Shown piece by piece: positions 1 through 7,464 of a stretch of 64,000 nt of DNA. The stretch's first letter is position 1. The number at the start of each line of letters is the position of its first letter. The DNA comes from Chryseobacterium aureum (GTDB lineage: Bacteria > Bacteroidota > Bacteroidia > Flavobacteriales > Weeksellaceae). The stretch is taken from positions 4,030,001-4,094,000 of the forward strand of contig NZ_CP034661.1 in NCBI RefSeq assembly GCF_003971235.1, given 5' to 3'. A program made the position numbers and the translations under genes. The notes beneath the pieces are model-generated. The model did not search any database. It worked only from the letters and a program-made list of their open reading frames with translations, and had not been told where the DNA came from.

Positions 1-2
1 AA

Positions 3-80
3 CAGCCTGTTTTTGCAAGATCACGATTTTTACGTGCAAATACCTATGTGAGCGTTGAAAAACCTGTAATAGAAGGTTAA
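3..80 (+). CDS. C-terminal end of a gene that enters from the left edge (partial)
   Basis: An open frame runs from the window edge to a TAA at 78-80 and ends in the residues VSVEKPVIEG. A strong hairpin terminator follows about 70 bases downstream, which fits the end of a plus-strand gene. Only 25 codons are visible, so the product cannot be recognised and the frame could be fortuitous. Confidence 0.35.
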   Translation, partial: QPVFARSRFLRANTYVSVEKPVIEG

Positions 81-150
81 ATGGAATAGTGAGAATAAAA
101 TCTCTGCAAAAAAAGAGAAATCTTAAATCAGAATTCTCAGAATACAATAT

Positions 151-185
151 AAAAAGCCGTTTTACAATCTGCAAAACGGCTTTTT
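151..185. terminator. Bidirectional intrinsic terminator
   Basis: The stem AAAAAGCCGTTTT pairs with AAAACGGCTTTTT around a 9-base loop and has T-runs on both strands. It lies between a plus-strand gene end (80) and the minus-strand HlyD-like gene (stop at 206), so it can end both transcripts. Confidence 0.85.
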
Positions 186-205
186 AATGTTTTTATGTTT
201 TGTTT

Positions 206-1504
206 TTAGACCTGGTATCCCAGTAACTTTCTAATCTGGTAGAAGAATCTTTCAATCAGCCTGAGATCCTGTGTTACAATTTCTGCACTGCCTCTAAGTT
301 CTTTATCAAATGTAAGTGTTTTGTTATAGCTTGTTTTTAATCCTTTCGGTAAAATCACATCTACATAATAATTTCCCTTGTCATCCGGAATCAGAGAGAT
401 ATTCTGTACTTTTCCTTCAATGATGCCATATTCCTGAAATCTATAGTTGTCCAGTTTGATCAGTACTTTTTCTCCCGGAATAATCTTTCCTGAGTTAGTG
501 GTAGGAACAGACATTCTGCCCACTAACTGCTCTTTGTTTCTGGGAAGTATAGACAGGATAGGTTCTCCCACTTTTACGAACTGATTCTCTCCAAAAAACT
601 GTTGGAAGCTTGCTACCCCGTCTGTAGATGATATAACAAGATAATTCAATTCCCATTGTTTTAATGATTTTCTTAATTGCTCAAGAAGCTGTAAAGTCTG
701 TGAAGAGTATGTAATTCTGTCTTTTTCTGTATTAATGGCAGCTCCGCTTTTTGTTTTATTAAGATTGGAAATGCCTTCATCCATTTGGGAAATGGAAATT
801 TTAAGGTTTTCCAGGTTTTGCTGGGCCTGAAGATATTTGATTTTTTCATTTTCAAGTTCCATAGCAGAAATTACCCCTTGATTGAAAAGTTCCTGAGATC
901 TGTTGAAATTTTTCTTTGTCAGATCATATTTTATAGATTCCAGGTTCTTTTGTTGTTTTAAGGTCGCTATTCTTACTTTATACTCAGAAATACTTTGGTT
1001 GGCGGCAAGGTTTTCCGGAGCATAAGGCTGTAATCTTGTAAAAAGCGCTTCATCCTGAAATGCCTTTGCAAAACTGTTGTATTCTCCCTGTAGTTCGCCC
1101 AATTTAAATCTTGATGCGCGGGCAATAGGGAAGGTGTATAATTGATCAGGAGTTATCGAATCTACCAGTGTTTTCAGTTCAAGAATATCCTTATAATTGG
1201 CTGCGGACTGCATCACCATAAGGACGTCATTCTTTTTAACTTCCTGATGATCTTTTATGAATATTTTTTCAATTTTGGAACTTGTTCTTGCTTCTATTTT
1301 TTCCGGAGGATTCTGAGAAGTTACAATAATGGGAGCCGGAACAAATTCCGGATATTTTATAATGTAGCTCATAAAAAGAATCAGCAGGAGGATAATAAAT
1401 ATCACAGTATTTCCCCAGCGGATCATCCAATGGGGCGGCTGGGTAAGAATATCCTGTACGCTTTCTGAGCGAAGTTCAATATTGTCTAAAACGTCTTCTT
1501 TCAT
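206..1504 (-). CDS. HlyD-family periplasmic adaptor of a peptide exporter
   Basis: This 432-residue protein is a membrane fusion protein that would link an inner-membrane ABC exporter to the outer-membrane channel. Visible parts are a short cytoplasmic N-terminus, one membrane segment at about residues 31-50, a first lipoyl-like half around 66-97 (IEARTSSKIEKIFIKDHQEV), a long coiled-coil region from about 170 to 255, the second lipoyl half, and a beta-rich C-terminus with the common PGEKVLIKLDNY pattern. It starts at ATG and is the last gene of the minus-strand cluster, 45 bases after the small peptide gene and ending at the terminator at 151-185. The neighbouring C39-peptidase transporter is its obvious partner. 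The family call is firm; the cargo is inferred from context. Confidence 0.93.
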   Translation of the reverse strand: MKEDVLDNIELRSESVQDILTQPPHWMIRWGNTVIFIILLLILFMSYIIKYPEFVPAPIIVTSQNPPEKIEARTSSKIEKIFIKDHQEVKKNDVLMVMQSAANYKDILELKTLVDSITPDQLYTFPIARASRFKLGELQGEYNSFAKAFQDEALFTRLQPYAPENLAANQSISEYKVRIATLKQQKNLESIKYDLTKKNFNRSQELFNQGVISAMELENEKIKYLQAQQNLENLKISISQMDEGISNLNKTKSGAAINTEKDRITYSSQTLQLLEQLRKSLKQWELNYLVISSTDGVASFQQFFGENQFVKVGEPILSILPRNKEQLVGRMSVPTTNSGKIIPGEKVLIKLDNYRFQEYGIIEGKVQNISLIPDDKGNYYVDVILPKGLKTSYNKTLTFDKELRGSAEIVTQDLRLIERFFYQIRKLLGYQV

Positions 1505-1549
1505 TGTTCTGTAGTAAAATTTCCCCCAATATTTCAGGGGGAATATAAT

Positions 1550-1744
1550 TTAAATAAACGGACAGGTGCCATCATACCATTCAGGTGCTGATGTGTCTGA
1601 ATCTGGCGGGCACTCAAAATGTTTGATACGACATGGTACCCAACTGCCAAGACACCAGGATCCACAGCAATTTTTGTCTGGAATAACTACGCCCCCGCTG
1701 ACAAGTGTCAAATCTTTTCTCGAAAGTTTTTTTAGATTTTTCAT
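1550..1744 (-). CDS. Cysteine-rich secreted peptide with double-glycine leader (bacteriocin-like)
   Basis: This 64-residue precursor has an 18-residue leader, MKNLKKLSRKDLTLVSGG, with hydrophobic residues at the spacing typical of double-glycine leaders cut by C39 peptidases. The predicted core has 46 residues and six cysteines at core positions 8, 9, 13, 20, 27 and 43, plus three tryptophans. It lies between the C39 ABC exporter (63 bases upstream) and the HlyD adaptor (45 bases downstream) on the same strand, so it is almost certainly their cargo. The even cysteine number and the VKOR-DsbA gene in the same cluster suggest a disulfide-bonded product. I recognise no characterised bacteriocin in the core. 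It could act as a toxin, a signal or something else. Confidence 0.85.
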   Translation of the reverse strand: MKNLKKLSRKDLTLVSGGVVIPDKNCCGSWCLGSWVPCRIKHFECPPDSDTSAPEWYDGTCPFI

Positions 1745-1806
1745 GATAAATATTAGTTTTTAATTTTTCCTACTCTATAAGCTTTTCAGATACCGCTATA
1801 TGTTGA

Positions 1807-4002
1807 TTAGCTGCCTAATTCAAGCTGATTTCTTACCAGGCGGTAATATTCTCCCCTTAAATCTACCAGCTCAGCATGGCTTCCTTCTTCTACCACTCTT
1901 CCATGATCCAGTACAATGATTTTATCTGCATGTCTTACCGTGGAAAGTCTGTGGGCAATTACTACAGCAGTTTTGCCTTTAAAGAACTGCTCAAGGTTTT
2001 CCATGATCACTTTCTCATTATTGGCATCCAGTGCAGAGGTAGCTTCATCAAACAAAATATACTCAGGAGATTTGTAAACGGCTCTTGCAATGAAAAGTCT
2101 CTGCTTCTGGCCGCCGCTGACTCCAACTCCTTCGTTCCCTATTTTTGTATTATAGCTTAATGGAAGACTTTCAATAAATTCTTTGATATTGGCTATTTCT
2201 ACAGCACGTCTCAGCTTTTGTTTGTCAATATGATCTTCTCCTACCGCAATATTATTGGCAATGGTATCATTGAATACATATCCCTCCTGCATTACCACTC
2301 CGCAATGATCTCTCCAGTATCTTGGTGAAATATTTTTCATATTGGTATTCCCGATTCTGATCTCTCCTTGATCCGGATCATAAAACTTCATCAACAGTTT
2401 CAGTAAGGTTGTTTTACCACTTCCGCTGGCTCCTACAATTGCTGTGGTCTGCTGGTAAGGAATGGTAAGGCTCAGATTTTCAAAAACAGGAACATCAGAG
2501 CCAATATATCTGAATGACATATCTTTGATCTCTATATCTCTCTTCGGAACATCTGTCACATACTGCTCATTTTTATCCTCTTCATCATCTTTATCATGAA
2601 TTTCCCCTAATCTTTCAAGAGAAATTTTAGCATCCTGAGTCTGCTTAATAAAGTCGATGAGCTGTAGAAGCGGACTGTTTAGCTGCCCGATGATATACTG
2701 GACGGAAAGCATCATCCCCAAAGTAAGATTTCCGCTTAAAACAAGCTTGGCTGAAAGGAAGCTCACCAGAATATCTTTCATCTGATTGATAAAGTTACCT
2801 CCTACAGACTGCCATTGTTCCAGGGAAAGAGATTTTATTCTGATTTTAAATAATTTTACCTGGAGAAATTCCCAGTCCCATCTTTTCTGTTTTTCGGCAT
2901 TGTGCATTTTGATCTCCTGCATCCCGTTGATCAGCTCAATAACTTTACTTTGCTCCTGAGAGACCTGCGAGAATCTTTTGTAATCCAGCTCTTTTCTTTT
3001 TTTTAGGAAGAAACTGATCCATCCGATGTACAATACAGCTCCAACGAGGTAAACGAGGAACAGCCTGTAATCATAAAACAATAAAACAATACTGAAAATG
3101 ATAAGGTTCACCAGGGAGAACAGCGTATTTAACGAAGAGCTGGTAAGAAGCTGTTCAATTCTGTGGTGGTCATTAATTCTCTGCATGATATCTCCTGTCA
3201 TCCTGGTATCAAAGAAACTTATCGGAAGTCTCATCAGTTTGATAAAGAAATCGGAGATAATAGAAATATTGATTCTTGCGGAAAGATGAAGAAGAATCCA
3301 GCTTCGTATGGTTTCAATTCCCATTCTTCCCAGGAATAGCATGATCTGGGCAAGTAAAACAACATAGATGAAATTAATGTCCTGATTCTGAATCCCTACA
3401 TCTACTATACTTTGGGTAAGAAAAGGAAAAATAAGGGAAAGTAAGCTTCCGCCTAAAAGCCCAACGGCCAGCTGAATAACCAGTGATTTGTACTTAAGAA
3501 GGTATTTGGAAAGAAACGTAAAGCTTGCTTTACTTTCTTCTGCATCAAACTCGGTCTGAAAAAATGCGGGCGTTGTTTCAAGAATCAGAACAATTCCTTC
3601 TTCTGTATTTTCATTGGCATTTTCCCCGATCCATGATTTGATAAACTCTTCCCGTGTATACGTGATCAGCCCGTAACTGGGGTCTGAAATATACACTTTG
3701 TTATTTTTATCAATTTTGTAAACCACTACAAAATGGTTTTTATTCCAGTGTGCTACACAAGGAAAAGGAACTTCTTCTACAAGGGTATTAAAATCTATCT
3801 GGACTCCCATAGAACGGAATCCCAGGTTTTCTGCGGCATCACTCAGGCCTAAAAGGCTGCTTCCTTCACGGGTGGTTTCAGACAGGTTGCGTATCTGCTG
3901 AAGGGATATACTTTTACCGTAATACTTACTTACGATCCTAAGGCAAGTAGGACCACAATCTTTAGTGTCTGGCTGCTTATAAAATGGAAATTTTTTTTTC
4001 AA
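1807..4002 (-). CDS. Peptidase C39 domain-containing ABC exporter (PCAT)
   Basis: This 731-residue transporter cuts the leader from a peptide and exports the core using ATP. Residues 1-150 are a C39 peptidase with Cys16 in DCGPTC, His90 in NHFVVVY and Asp107 in SDPS, a spacing that matches the family triad. A six-helix membrane domain covers about 165-450. The ATPase has Walker A GASGSGKTT near 523, the signature VSGGQKQR near 627 and Walker B ILFDEATSALD near 648. All catalytic residues are present, so it should be active. The only in-frame start is a TTG at 4000-4002. An ATG at 4013-4015 is out of frame by a 9-A run, which is discussed as a finding. The family call is firm. Confidence 0.95.
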   Translation of the reverse strand: MKKKFPFYKQPDTKDCGPTCLRIVSKYYGKSISLQQIRNLSETTREGSSLLGLSDAAENLGFRSMGVQIDFNTLVEEVPFPCVAHWNKNHFVVVYKIDKNNKVYISDPSYGLITYTREEFIKSWIGENANENTEEGIVLILETTPAFFQTEFDAEESKASFTFLSKYLLKYKSLVIQLAVGLLGGSLLSLIFPFLTQSIVDVGIQNQDINFIYVVLLAQIMLFLGRMGIETIRSWILLHLSARINISIISDFFIKLMRLPISFFDTRMTGDIMQRINDHHRIEQLLTSSSLNTLFSLVNLIIFSIVLLFYDYRLFLVYLVGAVLYIGWISFFLKKRKELDYKRFSQVSQEQSKVIELINGMQEIKMHNAEKQKRWDWEFLQVKLFKIRIKSLSLEQWQSVGGNFINQMKDILVSFLSAKLVLSGNLTLGMMLSVQYIIGQLNSPLLQLIDFIKQTQDAKISLERLGEIHDKDDEEDKNEQYVTDVPKRDIEIKDMSFRYIGSDVPVFENLSLTIPYQQTTAIVGASGSGKTTLLKLLMKFYDPDQGEIRIGNTNMKNISPRYWRDHCGVVMQEGYVFNDTIANNIAVGEDHIDKQKLRRAVEIANIKEFIESLPLSYNTKIGNEGVGVSGGQKQRLFIARAVYKSPEYILFDEATSALDANNEKVIMENLEQFFKGKTAVVIAHRLSTVRHADKIIVLDHGRVVEEGSHAELVDLRGEYYRLVRNQLELGS

Positions 4003-4020
4003 AACTACTACTCATTATAA

Positions 4021-4049
4021 AATGTCGTCAACGGATGACGACATTTTTT
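4021..4049. terminator. Hairpin between the VKOR-DsbA gene and the PCAT gene
   Basis: A perfect 10-bp stem, AATGTCGTCA with TGACGACATT, has a 5-base loop. On the minus strand it is followed by TTTATAA and sits just upstream of the exporter start. It could end the VKOR-DsbA transcript or act as a leader structure for the exporter. The T-run is better on the plus strand, where no gene needs it. Confidence 0.6.
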
Positions 4050-4192
4050 CTTTAATTCAAATTATAATTCAATGTAATGGAAACTGAAAAAAGTCCCAAT
4101 AATCATTGTTTGTCTGTTCTTCCGCATCTTTTCAGATGGTTATTTTGTTTTTCCTAAGATAGGGAATTTTTTGAATCGGTGGGATTTATTTA

Positions 4193-5707
4193 TTAAATCT
4201 CATCATCCTCTATTAATTCGTCAATAAAGAATAAAATATCTTCACGGTCATACTTGTCCGGGAACTGATATCCGTTGATAATAAAGATAGGGGTGAAGCT
4301 TAATCCTGCATTACTGTTTTCCTTAGACATCTCTATCAGTGGATTCAGATTTTCTGATGTAACATTTCCTCCGGAAAGAACATTAATCTTGCTTTCGTCC
4401 TTCGTTTCGAACCATTCTTCTACCGCATGTAAAAATTCTTTTTCGGGTTTGTTGTGATAAATATGAGTGAAGTCTGAAATGAGCTGTGTATATTTTTCAG
4501 GAGCTCGGTCCGGGGTGTAATTGAATCTCATTTGCAAAGAAACAGAATCCGGATATTTCTCCAAAAGACCCTCTGCCAATTTGTGAGCATCTTTACAGAA
4601 CCCGCAATATGGGTTGGAGACAATAGAAATACGAAGCTTCGCATCTCTTTTTCCTACTGCGAAAGTTTCCGTATCCTGGAATTCTATTTTTTCATTCTGC
4701 TCCATCTGATTTTTGAAAAGCTCATAGTTTCTTTTGAATCTAAGATTTTTTGCATTCGATTTCTGAAGGGTTTCCTTTTGTTCAAGCAGTGTGTTGAAAT
4801 AAAAGATTGCAGAGAAAACAAGCGCCCATAAAATAACAGTCAGCAGAAGGGTTCCTACACTGAAAGATAAATTTTGAAAGAATAAGCTGCTGATTACCAA
4901 TTGTCCTGCAAGGATTGAAATAATCAAAAGACATACCCTGCAAAATGTTTTTTCTACAAAAGCCTGAATGTATAGAGAGTACCCTATTGCCAGTACAGAA
5001 ACGAAAGTGAATCCCTTTGCGATATAAGCGGTGGCAGGTAAGAACAATCCCAGTACCGCAAGACCCGCAAAATAGATCAGGGAAAAATCGGCAAATTTGA
5101 GCCCTAAAATGCTGGTTTTATCCTGTTTGATGATTTTATCACACGAGTTAACGGTCTGGCTCGCTGCAGCGCCTCCACCACCACAGATACTTCCGATTAC
5201 GCTGGATGTGTTTCCGAATTTCTGATTGAAAATTTCCAGAGAAATATAAACTCCGGCCAAAGAAAGCAGATTGAAGATGGCTTCATAAATAGTCTGGCTG
5301 ATGAGTGAGTAAGCCAGTACAGCTGCAAAAATGATATAAAGAACCGGTTTGAAATTGAATGCCTGTTTATGCTCTGCATTCTCCGTTTTTTCAAACAGAA
5401 GTACAAAATCTGTTGACTTGGTATAAAGTTCTTCTTTGCCAAAGGTTTTTGCTTTTTCTGAATATACGGAATAATGGGTTCCTGATTTTTTTACAAGAGA
5501 GAATGAGTTTTCAACAATGGCAATGAACTCCTCAGGAAGTTCATCCCAATATTCTTTGTCGAGTTCATAAGCGTCATTTTTTACCCCCATGAAATTAAGC
5601 GTATCACTAAAAGCCAGTGCAGAAGGGTAATTGGGATGGGAGTTGAACTGGAAAATGAATTCCTGTTTATCGAGTTTAAGATGGTTGATTAGCTTGTCAA
5701 AAATCAT
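4193..5707 (-). CDS. C39-like / vitamin K epoxide reductase / DsbA-like thioredoxin fusion
   Basis: This 504-residue membrane protein would make disulfide bonds outside the cytoplasm. Three parts are visible. Residues 1-115 resemble a C39 peptidase fold (FNSHPNYPSALAFSDTL, then THYSVYS) but lack the catalytic cysteine. Residues about 125-325 are a multi-helix VKOR-like domain with a CxxC pair in FCRVC near 254-258. Residues about 345-504 are a thioredoxin/DsbA-like domain with CGFC near 367-370. In VKOR-DsbA fusions quinone reoxidises the VKOR part, which reoxidises the thioredoxin part. It heads the minus-strand cluster with the C39 exporter and a six-cysteine peptide, which points to that peptide as its substrate. 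The domain calls are good; the substrate and the role of the C39-like part are inference. Confidence 0.88.
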   Translation of the reverse strand: MIFDKLINHLKLDKQEFIFQFNSHPNYPSALAFSDTLNFMGVKNDAYELDKEYWDELPEEFIAIVENSFSLVKKSGTHYSVYSEKAKTFGKEELYTKSTDFVLLFEKTENAEHKQAFNFKPVLYIIFAAVLAYSLISQTIYEAIFNLLSLAGVYISLEIFNQKFGNTSSVIGSICGGGGAAASQTVNSCDKIIKQDKTSILGLKFADFSLIYFAGLAVLGLFLPATAYIAKGFTFVSVLAIGYSLYIQAFVEKTFCRVCLLIISILAGQLVISSLFFQNLSFSVGTLLLTVILWALVFSAIFYFNTLLEQKETLQKSNAKNLRFKRNYELFKNQMEQNEKIEFQDTETFAVGKRDAKLRISIVSNPYCGFCKDAHKLAEGLLEKYPDSVSLQMRFNYTPDRAPEKYTQLISDFTHIYHNKPEKEFLHAVEEWFETKDESKINVLSGGNVTSENLNPLIEMSKENSNAGLSFTPIFIINGYQFPDKYDREDILFFIDELIEDDEI

Positions 5708-6308
5708 ATTAATATTTTTATCTAAAATACACAGATGTTTTAAATATACAAAAATTTTTTTCTTTTATTAGTGAGATATAGATGGCTGTTGGTGAATTTA
5801 GTTTGAATTTCAATATTTTATTATGCGAGATCTGGATTTGATAGTAGATTATAAAGTATATGTCCCATGGAAGAAATGTACTGTTTTTATTTTATCAGGA
5901 CACAAAAGTTCTTTCAGCTTGAAAATAGAAATTGGAAATGGAGGAGATGCTAAAAAATCTTTGTTTAAAGAGGTAGGCTTATTCATCTTTTTTTTATAAA
6001 AAAATCTTTAAAATTTCGAGAGTAAAATCTTAGAATTATCTCTTAAAAATCGGATGATAACTCCAATTTTAAAAGATGGGAAATAAAGGAAAAATAGAAT
6101 ATTATCTATTTAAACAATTGTTTAATTTTGTAAATATTTAACAGGTTTTACGTAGTTTAAACAATATTTTTACATTAAATAGGGGTGTCGGTTGCGATTT
6201 GTTATGTTGAGATATGAACTCAAAAAAACATAAAAAATCATAAAGTTTTCTTAAAGTTTTAAAAAGGGTAGAAATGTTTTTGTATTTATAAAATATGTCG
6301 TACTTTTA
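5708..6308. other. Long AT-rich intergenic region
   Basis: This region lies between the VKOR-DsbA gene, which starts at 5707 and reads left, and the candidate RNA at 6309. A 58-codon open frame at 5823-5999 has no recognisable features and I do not call it a gene. Promoters for the export cluster should lie in the left part, but I found no clear TTG/TAnnTTTG pair on the minus strand. A plus-strand pair at 6280-6308 belongs to the candidate RNA. Confidence 0.5.
6280..6308 (+). promoter_or_regulatory. Likely promoter of the candidate small RNA at 6309
   Basis: TTG at 6280-6282 lies 18 bases before TACTTTTA at 6301-6308. The last element differs from the Bacteroidota consensus TAnnTTTG only in its final base. 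It is directly upstream of the hairpin-containing stretch at 6309-6401. Confidence 0.5.
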
Positions 6309-6401
6309 CATCGCCTTGAATGAGGGAACAAGTCAAGGTAATAAATTTTTTTTCATCATTTGTGTTTTTAGAATCGTATCGCCTGATACGATTCTTTTTT
6401 T
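6309..6401 (+). ncRNA. Candidate small RNA with 5' hairpin and intrinsic terminator
   Basis: About 93 bases run from a promoter-like sequence to a strong terminator and contain no open frame of note. The 5' part forms CCTTGA (6314-6319) paired with TCAAGG (6333-6338), with the loop ATGAGGGAACAAG. An AT-rich linker follows. Then comes a perfect 10-bp terminator stem, GAATCGTATC with GATACGATTC, and seven Ts on the plus strand. On the minus strand the stem has no T-run, so it was not built for the DUF3810 gene that ends here. I do not recognise the RNA family. A similar layout occurs at 32535-32643. Confidence 0.5.
6371..6401 (+). terminator. Strong plus-strand intrinsic terminator
   Basis: The 10-bp perfect stem GAATCGTATC/GATACGATTC has the loop GCCT and is followed by T7. 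No plus-strand protein gene lies upstream, so it implies a short plus-strand transcript. Confidence 0.85.
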
Positions 6402-7464
6402 ATGTTTTCTCATAATTTAGGAGGAGATCTATAAAGTAAGAGTAAGTTACAGAACCTTCCTGCTGATTGCTTTTAAGGAAAAGATTATTGGTGAATCCAA
6501 AGAAGTCATCCAGCCACCCCTGGTGACGGAAAATGAAACTCTTTTCATAAGCACGATCTCTTTTCATAGCAGGGGAATACTGATGAAGAATATTCTTTAC
6601 AAATTCAGGATCTTCTTCCACGATAAATCTTAAAAGGCTTTTTAACGTGAAAAACTCAGTACTGTATCTCAACTCCGGATTAGCGGAATGAATACCTATC
6701 AGATATCCTACAAAATTAGCTTCCTGCTCTCTGGCAAAACCCAATTGATGAGAACTTTCATGCGCTGTTGTGAAAGGAATGAATGTATGCGGAAGTTCGG
6801 CGTTATATTGGGCTTCGGCAGTAAAAGGATTATAATAACCCAAAATTCCTGTGAAATTCATCACATTTTTAAACAGACTGGGTTTAATATCCAGAATCTG
6901 AGGCGCTTTTTTGCCCGAAATAGAAGAAGGCAGCTGTGTCTGCTGATACAGAATTTCCTTTTGTATAGAGGTAAGGTTCGTGATGATAAAGATCCCGTTG
7001 CGGTCTTCCTTTACAGATTGCCTTGTTGTTTTACACCTTTCCAGGTATGTCAGGGCAAGCTTTTTTGCTTTCTCGATATCCGGCTCTTTCTGGCTCGGCA
7101 GTTTGTTGATGATGGGAGTCTGGAAATACAGCATTCCCCAAAATATCTGATAGATAAAATAAAATACATTAATGATCATCAGAATTCTGAGTAAAGACTG
7201 ATGTCTTCTTTCCTTCCTGAATAAAGTAATGATATAATACACAAGAAAGGCGCCCAGTATACTATAGAGAAGATCTCCCACAGAAAAAGGTACCCGGCTG
7301 AACAGTAGCTGGTGTATTCCTTTCTGAAGTTCGAAAAAACGCTCAAAAAAAGAAATCATCATTCCTGATTTTGAGAAGACATAGAACAAAAGAAATTGGG
7401 CAAGTAATATACCTGCCCAAAATCTTTTCCTTTTATATATTGTTTTAGTTATATTAATGACCAC
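6400..7464 (-). CDS. DUF3810 membrane protein with zinc-protease-like HExxH motif
   Basis: This protein of about 354 residues has two or three N-terminal membrane segments (AGILLAQFLLFYVF; VGDLLYSILGAFLVYYIITL; the IFWGMLYF region) and a large C-terminal domain with TTAHESSHQLGFAREQEANF. That is an HExxH zinc motif followed by a glutamate-containing helix, so it may be a membrane metallopeptidase. The DUF3810 family has no established function that I know of. No ATG is available. A TTG at 7491 would overlap the upstream transporter by 38 bases. I prefer the GTG at 7462-7464, which overlaps by 11 bases and suggests translational coupling. Confidence 0.85.
   Translation of the reverse strand: MVINITKTIYKRKRFWAGILLAQFLLFYVFSKSGMMISFFERFFELQKGIHQLLFSRVPFSVGDLLYSILGAFLVYYIITLFRKERRHQSLLRILMIINVFYFIYQIFWGMLYFQTPIINKLPSQKEPDIEKAKKLALTYLERCKTTRQSVKEDRNGIFIITNLTSIQKEILYQQTQLPSSISGKKAPQILDIKPSLFKNVMNFTGILGYYNPFTAEAQYNAELPHTFIPFTTAHESSHQLGFAREQEANFVGYLIGIHSANPELRYSTEFFTLKSLLRFIVEEDPEFVKNILHQYSPAMKRDRAYEKSFIFRHQGWLDDFFGFTNNLFLKSNQQEGSVTYSYFIDLLLNYEKT

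Noticed and set aside
5823..5999. 58-codon open frame in the gap before the candidate RNA
   Set aside because: It has no recognised motif and its composition matches surrounding AT-rich DNA. It may be a chance frame.
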